Of a stretch of DNA of 64,000 nucleotides, positions 25,100 through 33,646 are shown piece by piece. The stretch's first letter is position 1, and every line of letters begins with the position of its first letter. The notes below the pieces were generated by a model. It searched no databases, had not been told where the DNA came from, and was given only the letters and a program-made list of their open reading frames with translations. Source of the stretch: DATDAH01 sp963725155 (GTDB lineage Bacteria > Actinomycetota > Acidimicrobiia > Acidimicrobiales > DATDAH01); the NCBI GenBank assembly GCA_963725155.1, contig CAVRXU010000002.1:496001-560000 (forward strand), in the 5' to 3' direction. Made by a program: the position numbers and the translations under genes.

Positions 25100-26327
25100 G
25101 CGGTACGAGATCCCGCGAGGTCTGGGCAGTGTCCGGGAGCCCCGGCTCGTGCTCCCGCGTGAGGTACAGGGCCGCGACCACGGCGAGGAGGGTCCAGAAG
25201 TGCCGGTAGTGCAGCGCCTCGTGGGTCAGCGCGGTGAGCGCGATCCCCGCCGCCGCCCCCGCCAGGGCAGCGGGGTTGGGTACGACCGCCGCCCAGTCGG
25301 GTGACAATCGCTGGGCGCCCATGACCCGCACGCCCGCCGCCCCGGCGAGGACGATCAGCGCGAAGATCCCGAGCGGCCCACGCTCGACGAGCGTGCCGAG
25401 GTAGTCGTTGTGCGCCTCCTTCGCGGGGCGGGTCGACGTGTCGGCCAGGCTGAAACGAGTCGCCGACGGACCGACACCGACGACGTTGCTCCGTTGATAC
25501 AGCTCGTAGGACGACGCGAACAGGGACTCGCGCCCCTCTGCGCTCCGGGAGCTGCGGGCGACCGAATAGCGGAAGATGGGGTTGTCGGTCTTCTGCAGTG
25601 AGGCCACCGTCGCCTGGCCCACCGTTGACCAGAGCACACCGCCGGCCAGGACGAGGCAGAGGGTGACGGCGATGGCGGGGATCGAGCCACTTCGGCCGTA
25701 GACCCGCAGGAAGACGATGACCAGGGCGCCGACCGGCAGGCACAGCAACGCCGTGTTCGACCCGGTCAGGAGAATGGCGATGACGAGTGTGACGACCGCC
25801 AGGGTTCGGAGCACCGGTTGCCTGGGGTGCCGGGCCGCGAGGATGACGAAGATGGAGATCACGAAGTAGTTGCCGGCCAGGTTGGGGTGATCGAACCAGA
25901 GGCGGGCCCGGTCCCCGTACCCGCCGACGCCTCCGGGCACCCGGATCTGGCCGGTGGACACGGTCACGATGAGGACGACGCCCCAGGCGATCGCACTCAG
26001 GCACCAGACACGGAGGAGGAACCCCAGCCGCTCCGGCGTCTTGCAGAGGCTCGTGATCGCCGCGCACCAGGCCAGGAGGAAGGCCTCCTGTATGACCGCA
26101 CCGCCGCCGCGGGCCGGCGCCGTCCCGAGCAGGGCGGCGACCAACCCGGCCACGCCGAGCACCCCGAGCGGAACGGCGTAGGGAACGTGGAGTTGGGCCC
26201 TGGTGGTGCCGGCCCAGAGCAAGGTCAAGAGGATCCCCGCGCCGAGGAAGAGGTCGACGGGTCCCGTGTTCATGGGCCCCTTGGGGTTCAGCAGAGGAAG
26301 CATGACGATGCCCATGCCGATCGCCAC
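25080..26327 (-). CDS. O-antigen ligase/polymerase family membrane protein (Wzy/WaaL type)
   Basis: The 415-aa protein has about ten membrane segments and a long periplasmic loop with the SLQKTDNPIFRYSVARSSRS to AHNDYLGTLVERGPLGIFAL stretch, the region (including HNDYL) that marks the Wzy_C/O-antigen ligase family. It polymerises or ligates lipid-linked repeats. The GTG at 26327 has no good ribosome-binding site and the coding pattern seems to continue a few codons upstream (RPDRLPL), so the start is uncertain. It overlaps the flippase gene. Confidence 0.85.
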   Translation of the reverse strand: MAIGMGIVMLPLLNPKGPMNTGPVDLFLGAGILLTLLWAGTTRAQLHVPYAVPLGVLGVAGLVAALLGTAPARGGGAVIQEAFLLAWCAAITSLCKTPERLGFLLRVWCLSAIAWGVVLIVTVSTGQIRVPGGVGGYGDRARLWFDHPNLAGNYFVISIFVILAARHPRQPVLRTLAVVTLVIAILLTGSNTALLCLPVGALVIVFLRVYGRSGSIPAIAVTLCLVLAGGVLWSTVGQATVASLQKTDNPIFRYSVARSSRSAEGRESLFASSYELYQRSNVVGVGPSATRFSLADTSTRPAKEAHNDYLGTLVERGPLGIFALIVLAGAAGVRVMGAQRLSPDWAAVVPNPAALAGAAAGIALTALTHEALHYRHFWTLLAVVAALYLTREHEPGLPDTAQTSRDLVPHGAHGS

Positions 26328-26392
26328 GAGGGGAAGTCGATCCGGCCGAGGTTGGTGGAGGACAACCCCGCCGGGCGTCGGTACCGCGGCTC

Positions 26393-27718
26393 TCAGGACT
26401 CCACCTCAGGGCCCGAGGGCGCCCACGTCCCTGGCGTTGCCGCCGATTGGGCGGTGTGTCGGCGTCCGACCTTCGAGCCCAGGCCCGTCCGGAAGCGGGT
26501 CCAGAGCGCTCGGAGGTCGTCGCGGACGTGGTAGTGGGTCCACAGCGGGCCGGGATAGGCGATGATGCCCACGAGCGGCCACTGGGTGATGGCGAGCAGG
26601 TGCTCCAACCCACTGAGCGCGTCGCGTTGCAGCACCTCGGGAGCGACGACGACGAGGCCGTGACGAGCACGGTTCGAGCGCGGCCCGGGACGGGGTGCGT
26701 CCGGTCGTTCGGACCCGACCAGCTCGACGGCCACGTGAGGGACCGCGGTGCGAAGCCGTCCGGCCAGACCGTCGAGATCGACATCGGGGCCGACACGGGT
26801 GAGGTGGACGACGTCGAGGCGGGCGCTGCTGGCGGCCAGCCCGAGCTGAAGGCTCACGAGGTCGTCGTCGGAGTCGGCGAGTTCGGCGGAGCGACTCGAC
26901 GGGTTCGGGATGCGGCCCAGGAGCGGCGCGCCGAGGACGTGGGCGAGGGCATCGCCGCTCACGATCGAGGGCCGAAGCGCTTCGATGACCGCGGCCAGGG
27001 CCACACCCAGGATCAGCCCGAGCAGGCCGGCGACCGCCAGGTCAGCCGCCAGCCCGGATGACTCCGGGTGGCTCGGCGGCGTCGCCTGGTCGAGGAGTCG
27101 GGGACTCGGTGTGGCATCGAGGGTCTGGCTCAGGGTGTCGCGCTGGCTCTGGATGTCGCTCTGACGACTGAGCGCCACGTCGAGCTGAAAGCGGAGCTGG
27201 TCGATGTCTGCCCCTGGTTCCCCCGTGGCCTCGGTGATCCTGTCGATCTCCGCGTTGACGAGCTCCAGCCCGCTTTCGAGTTCAGCCAGGCGATCCTCCA
27301 TCGGACCGATGAGCAGGTCGTGACGGGAGGACACCAGCTGCTGGGCCATGCCGTTGGCCAGCGCACTGGCGACATCGGGGTCGCCGTCGGTCACCGACAC
27401 GACGAGCACGCCGGAGCCCCCGACCGACTCGACATCGATCTCATCGACGACGCGGGTGGGGTCACGGTCGATTCGCTCCCTCTGGAGAGCGGCCTCGATC
27501 TCGGTCTGGCTGGTGACGATGGCCTTCGCCGTGTCGACCATCGCCTCTGACTCCTCCGCGGTGGTCGCGTCGGTGCCGAAGTAGGCACGAGCGGACGCCA
27601 CGTAGGAGGCGTCGCCTTGCGCGCCCAGGAGGAACGGGAGCGACAGGAAGACGACGACCATGGCGAGGATCAGTCGACCGTGACGCAGGATGCGTTGTAC
27701 CGCTTCGGTCAGCTCCAC
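26393..27718 (-). CDS. Wzz-like polysaccharide chain-length/co-polymerase protein with non-catalytic C-terminus
   Basis: The 441-aa protein has a GTG start. An N-terminal membrane helix (about 14-33), a periplasmic helical region with a coiled-coil-like stretch (MEDRLAELESGLELVNAEID) and a second helix (LAADLAVAGLLGLILGVALAAVI, about 225-247) give the Wzz/Wzc frame. The cytoplasmic tail (250-441) follows the layout of the tyrosine-kinase domain (GAPLLGRIPNP, VVVAPEVLQRDALSG) but lacks a Walker A and a tyrosine tail, so kinase activity is not expected. It probably sets chain length. It overlaps the kinase gene upstream by 10 bp. Confidence 0.82.
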   Translation of the reverse strand: MELTEAVQRILRHGRLILAMVVVFLSLPFLLGAQGDASYVASARAYFGTDATTAEESEAMVDTAKAIVTSQTEIEAALQRERIDRDPTRVVDEIDVESVGGSGVLVVSVTDGDPDVASALANGMAQQLVSSRHDLLIGPMEDRLAELESGLELVNAEIDRITEATGEPGADIDQLRFQLDVALSRQSDIQSQRDTLSQTLDATPSPRLLDQATPPSHPESSGLAADLAVAGLLGLILGVALAAVIEALRPSIVSGDALAHVLGAPLLGRIPNPSSRSAELADSDDDLVSLQLGLAASSARLDVVHLTRVGPDVDLDGLAGRLRTAVPHVAVELVGSERPDAPRPGPRSNRARHGLVVVAPEVLQRDALSGLEHLLAITQWPLVGIIAYPGPLWTHYHVRDDLRALWTRFRTGLGSKVGRRHTAQSAATPGTWAPSGPEVES

Positions 27719-28560
27719 TGCGTTCTCCTCGTCATCTGGGGGTGGTGCGGCGCTCCGCCGCGATCAGGCTCGGGTCGCCGGTCGAGCCCGAGATCCGATC
27801 GTGGCGTTGCCAACTCCGACAACACGCCCTTCAGATCGGTTGCGTCACCCGTGTAGTCGTCCGTGCGGCCGTGGAGCAGGTGCAATGATGCCACCAACGC
27901 CGCGGGATCGATGGGGCGGTCGCCGTTGACGATGCGTCGCACGGTCGTCGCCACGCGGTCACCGAACTGCGCCGTCCACGAGGCGAGCATCGCCTCGACC
28001 AACTTGGCCTGTCGCTCGAGCTCGCGACGGCGACCCGCACCGGCGGCCTCCACCCGGCTCTCCCGCCCGGGTCGGGCGGCGAGACGCAGGTCGGCGAGCC
28101 CGAGGTCGGATTCGACCACGACGATCAGGTCCGGCGCCAGCAGCGCGACCCCGGGATCGGCGATGTCGATGACCGACGCCGCGTCGCCGGCGAACCCGAG
28201 CGAGCAGAGCTCCTGCACCAGGCCCTGGTCGAAGACGTGGAAGCCGGGTGTGGTGCTCGCCCGTCGCATCGCGGCCCGGAGCACGAGCCAGTTGAGCGAC
28301 CGGATGGCGACATCACGCCGCGTCGGCTGGTGGGAGCGCCTGACGGCCTGAACCGTCCGCGCCGAAGCCTGGGGGTGGCCGGCGATCTCCGCCGCGGCCC
28401 GCCGGAGCTTGCGGCGCAGTCGATCCCCGCGCGATCGGCGCGGGGAGACCTCCTCGAGCGGCAGCGAGGCCGCATGGCCCCGGCGGCGCAGCTCGGCGAC
28501 GAGCGCATGAGCGACGGTCGACTTGCCCGAGCCGGGCACGCCGCAGAGTTCGATGATCAC
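27709..28560 (-). CDS. Small P-loop kinase of the polysaccharide locus
   Basis: The 283-aa protein begins VIIELCGVPGSGKSTVAHAL, a clear P-loop at residues 7-15, on a GTG that overlaps the preceding stop as GTGA. The middle has an FDQGLVQELC segment and LIVVVESD, in the order of nucleoside/thymidylate-kinase folds (lid-like RRR region later). No exact family can be named. Position inside the exopolysaccharide operon suggests phosphorylation of a sugar, lipid or glycan precursor rather than dTMP. The C-terminal 40 residues are low-complexity and basic. Confidence 0.75.
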   Translation of the reverse strand: MIIELCGVPGSGKSTVAHALVAELRRRGHAASLPLEEVSPRRSRGDRLRRKLRRAAAEIAGHPQASARTVQAVRRSHQPTRRDVAIRSLNWLVLRAAMRRASTTPGFHVFDQGLVQELCSLGFAGDAASVIDIADPGVALLAPDLIVVVESDLGLADLRLAARPGRESRVEAAGAGRRRELERQAKLVEAMLASWTAQFGDRVATTVRRIVNGDRPIDPAALVASLHLLHGRTDDYTGDATDLKGVLSELATPRSDLGLDRRPEPDRGGAPHHPQMTRRTQWS

Positions 28561-30515
28561 GTCGGGCCGTGGGTGGGTTCGAGGAGTCGTTCGGCCATGG
28601 CGGCCCGAGCCTCGACGAAGACGGTGTCGAAGGGCTGGTTGGCGTCCATCTCCACCACACCGAGCTCGGCCCGCTCGAACAGCAGGCCCTCGACCACCTG
28701 CTTGCGGGTGACGAGTGACTGGGGGTCGTGCCCGGGGCGGCGACGAGCCGCAGTCTCCTCGTCGACGTTCAGGCGGATGACGAGGTCGGGCTGGAACGCG
28801 TGGGCCTGCTCGTACGGCTTCCGCTCCCACCTCGCCAGCCCCTGCCGCCACCGACTGTCCGACGACAACCACGCATCGAGCAGCGGCCCGTCGATGATGC
28901 CCGGCACCTGGGCCTGTGGGTAGCGGTCGCACAGCACGAGAGCGCCATTGCGCGCCGCTCGACGAGCCTGACGGAGCTTCGACCGCTTCTCCTGGGCGAG
29001 GGCCAGCGCCCACACCCACCGTGAGGTCTCCAGGGCGCGCGGAGCCCGCTCCTGGACGGCTTTCCGACGGGCTTCCGTGCCCTTGGCGCCGAACACCGCT
29101 CGCTTGACGTACGCCAGCGGCCGCCGTAGCAGGGACGACGGACCGTCGCCGCTGCCGAGGTAGAGGTGAACCACCTCCTGGTCTTCAGCGAAGCTCTCGG
29201 CGAGGGCACGGCTCAGCGTCGACTTCCCGGAGCCGTCGGACCCGACCACCGCCACGACGCGGCCCGTGACCCGGCGCTCGCTCTGCTTCACCGCGAGGAC
29301 CGAGTTCACGAGATCCCGGTAGCCCTCCCGCACCCGAGTCGGACTCCACGACGACAAGTCGATCGTGGGCCCGCTTCGTTCGACGGGCCACCGAAGGTAC
29401 GGCAGCGCCGCACGGGCGGCCCCGACGACGTCGCCCACGTCGACGACCTTTCCCGGGGCGCCGAGCTCGAGCAGCTCGTCGGCACCGTCGACATCGGTGG
29501 CGATGAACGGGGTTCCCGCGGCCGCGGCCTGGACCAGCACCTGCGGCAGGCCCTCTGCCCGACTCATGAGCACGACGACATCAGACGCGACGAACAGGTC
29601 GCGGGGATCGTCGACGTGGCCCAGCAACTGGCAGTCACCGTCGAGGCCGATCTGGCGGACCAGGGAACGGAGCCGGGCCTCCTCTGGCCCGGCACCGGCC
29701 ACCACCAAGAAGGGCGAAGGGCCGGCGCTGAGCTGGATCATCTGCTGCAGCAGGATCGGGAGGTCGAGGACGCGCTTGCGCTCCTCCAGGCTCCCGACAT
29801 ACAGGATCCACGGTCGATCTTCGGGCAGCGCGTGGGTGTGGGCCATGGCCCGTCGTATCTCGGGCCGGTCCGCCTCGGCGGCCGGCAGCCGGGCGGCGGA
29901 ACGGATGACGGTCAACTTCTCCGCCGGGACCCCGATGTGGGCGAATCGGCTGGCGAGGTCGGTGCCCACGACCGCGTAGGCAGCCGTCCATCGCGAAAGG
30001 GCCCATTCGAGGGTGCGAAAGAGTCGGCTCTCGTAGGTGCTGTACCCGGGGCCGAAGTCCGCCATCGACAACGAGTGGACGACGGGAGGGGCCCCCGCGA
30101 TGCTCGCCGCCAGCCGACCGAGGACACCGGACTTGGACTGGTGGGTGACCACGAGCGCATAGTCAGAGTCTTTGATGGTCTGGCGCAGGCGCGAGAGGGC
30201 GATGGCGTCTTGCCACGGACTCACGGGCCGCCGCAGGCTCGGTTCCAGGGTCACCCGGGCGCCGGCGAGCTGATGGCTGGCGAGGTCGATGTCCGAGTCA
30301 CGACCGATGATCACGTGGTGCTGGTGCTCCGGGAGGGCGGCCACCATGTCGCGCAGGCGCCGCTCGGAGCCGCCCTGGTCGAACCGGGTGCACACGTGGA
30401 GGATCCGCCTGGGCAGGCGAGCGACCCCGTTGGGGCCCGCCGTCACGGAAGCGGTGAAGTTGTGTTCTGCTGTCACGGGAGCGGCGCCGTTGCGTTCGGG
30501 TCTGACCCCGTTCAC
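28557..30515 (-). CDS. GT4 glycosyltransferase fused to a thymidylate-kinase-like domain
   Basis: The 652-aa protein has two domains. Residues 25-400 are a GT-B glycosyltransferase of family 4: ILHVCTRFDQGGSERRL at the N-lobe, ILYVGSLEERKR before the donor site and the E-x7-E-like segment SRAEGLPQVLVQAAAAG. Residues 415-652 are a thymidylate-kinase-like domain with P-loop VGSDGSGKSTLSRAL, LVLCDRYPQ (DRY-type) and a basic lid EETAARRRPGHD. The GTG at 30515 overlaps the upstream stop as GTGA, which matches the start style of the next gene and decides the start. The protein probably adds a sugar to the lipid-linked acceptor; the kinase role is unclear. Confidence 0.85.
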   Translation of the reverse strand: MNGVRPERNGAAPVTAEHNFTASVTAGPNGVARLPRRILHVCTRFDQGGSERRLRDMVAALPEHQHHVIIGRDSDIDLASHQLAGARVTLEPSLRRPVSPWQDAIALSRLRQTIKDSDYALVVTHQSKSGVLGRLAASIAGAPPVVHSLSMADFGPGYSTYESRLFRTLEWALSRWTAAYAVVGTDLASRFAHIGVPAEKLTVIRSAARLPAAEADRPEIRRAMAHTHALPEDRPWILYVGSLEERKRVLDLPILLQQMIQLSAGPSPFLVVAGAGPEEARLRSLVRQIGLDGDCQLLGHVDDPRDLFVASDVVVLMSRAEGLPQVLVQAAAAGTPFIATDVDGADELLELGAPGKVVDVGDVVGAARAALPYLRWPVERSGPTIDLSSWSPTRVREGYRDLVNSVLAVKQSERRVTGRVVAVVGSDGSGKSTLSRALAESFAEDQEVVHLYLGSGDGPSSLLRRPLAYVKRAVFGAKGTEARRKAVQERAPRALETSRWVWALALAQEKRSKLRQARRAARNGALVLCDRYPQAQVPGIIDGPLLDAWLSSDSRWRQGLARWERKPYEQAHAFQPDLVIRLNVDEETAARRRPGHDPQSLVTRKQVVEGLLFERAELGVVEMDANQPFDTVFVEARAAMAERLLEPTHGPT

Positions 30516-31303
30516 CGTGATTCGCCGGGCTCGGGCCGCAGGACGCACCGGACGGTTCGGCGCAGGATGTCGACGTCCCCGACGAGCGAGCGGTTGAGCG
30601 CATACTCGACGTCGAGGCGGACGCGTTCCTCGTAGGGGATCGCGTTGCGGCCGTTCACCTGCCAGGCGCCGGTCATGCCCGGTCGCACCTGGAGCACGAC
30701 TTGGGCACAACTGCCGTATCGCCCGAGTTCCTCGGGGACGACGGGCCGCGGGCCCACCAGGCTCATGTCACCCCGCAGGACGTTGATCAGCTGGGGCAGC
30801 TCGTCCAGGCTCGTCCGGCGAAGAACGCGGCCGACGCGGGTGATCCGCGGGTCGGACTGGAGCTTGAAGTCCTTCTCGAACGCGGCGCGCGCCTCCGGGT
30901 CCTCGAGGAGGATGACCGCGAGCCGCTCCTCGGCGTCGGTCCGCATCGTCCTGAACTTCATGCACTCGAATGGCTCGCCGTGCCTGCCGATGCGGGTCTG
31001 GCGGAAGATCGCCGGCCCTCGGGACGTGAGGGCCACCGCGGCCGCCACCACCAACATCAAGGGTGCGGTCAGGATGGTGATCAGACTCGCGACGACGAGG
31101 TCGAACGTGCGCTGGGCCGCGTCGGCTCGAAGGCACCGTCCCCGGGCCCGCTCGACCATCCGGGCCTCGAAGGCCAACCTCCCGGACTCGACCTGCGGGC
31201 GGGCCAGCGCGCGCAACAGCGCAGCCGGTGTGACCGCCGAACCCGGACCCGCGGCCGGCTGGACGGTGGCCGACGTGTCGGCCAACTCAGTGGTAACCGC
31301 CAT
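30512..31303 (-). CDS. Polyprenyl-phosphate sugar-1-phosphate transferase (exopolysaccharide initiation)
   Basis: The 263-aa protein has one membrane hairpin (FDLVVASLITILTAPLMLVV, about 63-88), then RQTRIGRHGEPFECMKFRTM, RTSLDELPQLINVLRGDMS and LVGPRPVVPEE, the conserved signature of bacterial sugar transferases (WbaP/PssY/WcaJ-like). It starts repeat-unit synthesis by moving a sugar phosphate to undecaprenyl phosphate. The first about 33 residues (MAVTTELADTSATVQPAAGP and following) are not part of the family and nearly equal the N-terminus of the secreted protein at 7190. The ATG at 31303 follows GGGAGAGGGG and the conserved leader. Confidence 0.92.
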   Translation of the reverse strand: MAVTTELADTSATVQPAAGPGSAVTPAALLRALARPQVESGRLAFEARMVERARGRCLRADAAQRTFDLVVASLITILTAPLMLVVAAAVALTSRGPAIFRQTRIGRHGEPFECMKFRTMRTDAEERLAVILLEDPEARAAFEKDFKLQSDPRITRVGRVLRRTSLDELPQLINVLRGDMSLVGPRPVVPEELGRYGSCAQVVLQVRPGMTGAWQVNGRNAIPYEERVRLDVEYALNRSLVGDVDILRRTVRCVLRPEPGESR

Positions 31304-31500
31304 CGGAAGTGCCCCTCTCCCTCGGAACCCCGTCGGTTCCAGTTGTTCGCCGCCTCGACAAGGACCACGCTTCGGGTCCAGCAGCACCACTCTGCGTGGT
31401 GCACTCTGGAGCATAGAACCTTGTTTCCCTGTGCGCAAAGAGTGGCAGTCGGGGGTGACCAGGCGCCATAGGGAGACGTCTGAGTAGCTGGTAGGGAAAA
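31304..31500 (-). promoter_or_regulatory. Conserved structured 5' leader of the sugar-transferase operon (copy 2)
   Basis: This is the minus-strand counterpart of 6987-7189. The hairpins, in forward coordinates, are GGAACC/GGTTCC (31324-31329 with 31335-31340), GGACC/GGTCC (31362-31366 with 31375-31379) and CACCAC/GTGGTG (31385-31390 with 31396-31401). Long stretches match copy 1 exactly, including the last stem-loop through the ribosome-binding site, while other stretches differ. This fits selection on an RNA or regulatory region rather than a fresh duplication. Confidence 0.6.
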
Positions 31501-31544
31501 TGCTGAGACACGTCTCAGCATAATGCCGACATGTAGTCAGCATT
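31501..31544. promoter_or_regulatory. Two adjacent dyads, candidate response-regulator operator
   Basis: TGCTGAGACACGTCTCAGCA (31501-31520) is a perfect inverted repeat with 9-bp arms and a 2-bp centre. Directly next to it, AATGCCGAC and GTCAGCATT (31522-31530 and 31536-31544) form a second dyad with one mismatch. The shared half-site is roughly GTC(N)GCAT. The sites lie between the response-regulator stop and the leader of the sugar transferase. A single GTCAGCATT half-site sits at 6987-6995 before the other leader. Confidence 0.6.
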
Positions 31545-31598
31545 TGTCGATGGCGGCGAGCGGTGCGCAATGCGACCCTCGGTCCGGGTTCGGGCGAG

Positions 31599-32264
31599 TC
31601 AGTCGATACCGATGACGGACACGATGCCGTGTCGGATCGCGTACTTGCAGAGGGCGACGTCGTTGTGGAGGTTCAGCTTCTTCATGATGTGCTCGCGATG
31701 CGTACTCACCGTCTTGGGACTGATCGACAGCCGGGCTGCGATCTCTCCCGTGCCGAGGCTGTCCGCGATGAGCTCCAACACCTCGTACTCGCGGCCGGTG
31801 AGATGGGGCTCATCGGTGTGGTCCCCCCCTCGGTGGGCCACGTAGTCGCGGACCAGGTCGCCGGCTATGGCCGGGCTCAGGTACGTCTGGTTGGCGGCCA
31901 CCGCGCGGATGGCCGTCAGCACCTCTTTGGTTTCGGCGCTCCAGAGCACATAGCCCGAGGCCCCCGCCTCGAGCAGATCCGACAGGACGCGCCGATCGCC
32001 GTGGTGGGAGAAGCAGAGCACGCTGGCATCCGGGTGCTCGGCGAGGATCCGGCGCGTCGCTTCGACACCGTTCGACTTGGACGTCGAGACGTCCATGAGC
32101 ACGACCCCCGGAGGGTTCTCCCGGGCGGCATCGACGGCGGCGTCGCCGTCCGGGGCCATACCGACGACCGTGATGTCCGGTTCCCGCTCTACCACGGTCT
32201 GTAGGCCCTCTCGCAACAGAGGGTGGTCATCGACCACGAGGACCCGGGTGGGCATCGCCGTCAT
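31599..32264 (-). CDS. LuxR/NarL-type response regulator with atypical receiver
   Basis: The 221-aa protein pairs a receiver domain (VLVVDDHPLLREGLQ; phosphoacceptor Asp in GVVLMDVSTSKSNGVEA) with a C-terminal LuxR HTH (LTGREYEVLELIADSLGTGEIAARLSISPKTVSTHREHIMKKL). The lysine normally found in GY(V/L)LK of the receiver is Trp here (GASGYVLWSAETKEV), so phospho-signalling may differ from the norm. No histidine kinase is adjacent. It lies directly upstream of the exopolysaccharide operon on the same strand and probably controls it. Starts at 32276 (GTG) and 32255 (ATG) are also possible. Confidence 0.88.
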   Translation of the reverse strand: MTAMPTRVLVVDDHPLLREGLQTVVEREPDITVVGMAPDGDAAVDAARENPPGVVLMDVSTSKSNGVEATRRILAEHPDASVLCFSHHGDRRVLSDLLEAGASGYVLWSAETKEVLTAIRAVAANQTYLSPAIAGDLVRDYVAHRGGDHTDEPHLTGREYEVLELIADSLGTGEIAARLSISPKTVSTHREHIMKKLNLHNDVALCKYAIRHGIVSVIGID

Positions 32265-32469
32265 CCGGTCACCCACCGCGGTAGGTTCGCATCGATACCC
32301 GTTCGCCGACGGGGCCCGACGGCGCGCAGGACCGTTGATCGACCTGCATTCCCGCCAATGCTGCGTCGAGCGCCCATTTCACCGTCCTTGACGCAATGCT
32401 AGGACCACAGGCGCGGGATCGGCAACGGATCAGTTCAACCGGATCGACGAGGCAAGGAGCAAGGCGACC

Positions 32470-33582
32470 ATGGGCGGAGAGGAGACCGGGTCGGGCGCAC
32501 TCGACCTGGTGGTCGCGCTGTGCCGGGCGCTGGAGGACGAGGGGATCCGGTATTGCCACTGGAAGAGCAATGAGGCGATCGAGCGGTCCGCCTCCGGCGA
32601 GAACGACCTCGACCTGCTCATCGACCGGAGTGACACCGACCGGTTCGGGGCTGTGCTCCACGAACTCGGCTTCAAGCAGGCCCGTCCGGCGCCGTCGCGG
32701 GAAGTCCCGGGTCTGATCGACCACTACGGCCTCGATGCCGGATCCGGTCGCCTCGTCCACCTCCAGGCCCACTACCAGCTGGTGCTCGGCGACGACATGA
32801 CGAAGAACTTCCATCTGCCCGTGGAGCGGGCGTACCTCGACTCGAAGGGTGCCAGTGAGCTCATACGCGTACCCGCACCCGAGTTCGAGTTGGCCGTGTT
32901 CGTCGTCCGCATGATCCTCAAGCACTCGACATGGGATGCCCAGCTCTGTCTGATGGGGGGGCTGTCGGCGTCCGAACAGCGGGAGCTCACCCACCTGTTG
33001 GCGCAGGTGCCGGAGCCCGGGAGGGCCACAGCGCTCGCCGAGCGACTGCCGTTCCTGTCCCCGCAGCTCGTGGACCGCTGCCTCCGGTCCCTCGAATCAC
33101 CCCCGTCGAGGTGGCAGCGGGCGTCGATCGCGCGATCGCTCGAGCGCGACCTGGCGGCGTACGCCCGACAGGCCAGGAGCGTCGACATCGCCCAGCGCAC
33201 GGTCCGCCGAGGCCTGAGGGGGGCGCGCCACGTCGCCGGACCCCCAGCCCGGAAGCGTTTCGTCGACGGGGGCGCGCTCATCGCGGTCGTCGGCCCTGAA
33301 GAAGCCGTGGCGGCCGTCGTCGCTGGGCTGGTGGGCTGGTTGGAGAAGGCCCTGGCGGTCAAGCAATTCAGCTTCCGGGGGCCGGAGGAGGGACAGTCGT
33401 CAGCGCGAACGTACGGTCGAGCCCTTCGATTCGCCGCCAACGGGGGGATCTCGATCTGCGATCAGTTCCCGCCGGACCGCCCCGCTCCTGACATCCTCGT
33501 CCAGCTCGAGCCGGATGAGGACGGCCGGCCGATCGACGACAGGCTGCGCGACGCCCGTGAGCACATCTGGGCGAGGCTGTAG
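32470..33582 (+). CDS. Nucleotidyltransferase-like protein with degenerate kinase domain
   Basis: The 370-aa protein starts with a nucleotidyltransferase-like region: YCHWKSNEAIERSASGENDLDLLID (about residues 26-50), where the DxD-type acidic pair lies in DLDLLID. In comparable proteins of exopolysaccharide loci a thymidylate-kinase-like domain follows. Here that half survives in outline (YGRALRFAANGGISICDQF, DILVQLEPDEDG), but the P-loop position reads VVGPEEAVAAVVAGL with no GK(S/T). The C-terminal half is therefore probably a pseudo-kinase. It diverges from the response regulator with about 200 bp between starts. The function is not known. Confidence 0.7.
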   Translation: MGGEETGSGALDLVVALCRALEDEGIRYCHWKSNEAIERSASGENDLDLLIDRSDTDRFGAVLHELGFKQARPAPSREVPGLIDHYGLDAGSGRLVHLQAHYQLVLGDDMTKNFHLPVERAYLDSKGASELIRVPAPEFELAVFVVRMILKHSTWDAQLCLMGGLSASEQRELTHLLAQVPEPGRATALAERLPFLSPQLVDRCLRSLESPPSRWQRASIARSLERDLAAYARQARSVDIAQRTVRRGLRGARHVAGPPARKRFVDGGALIAVVGPEEAVAAVVAGLVGWLEKALAVKQFSFRGPEEGQSSARTYGRALRFAANGGISICDQFPPDRPAPDILVQLEPDEDGRPIDDRLRDAREHIWARL

Positions 33583-33646
33583 CTCGCGGCGAGGCGGAAC
33601 GACCGAGCCTACGATCTCGGTGGCGAGGGCGAGTCGGGAGGTGGTG

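Noticed and set aside
27709..29019. Longer 436-codon version of the small kinase starting at 29019
   Set aside because: The added N-terminus overlaps the upstream fusion gene in another frame and is Arg/Pro-rich; the GTG at 28560 overlaps the stop as GTGA.
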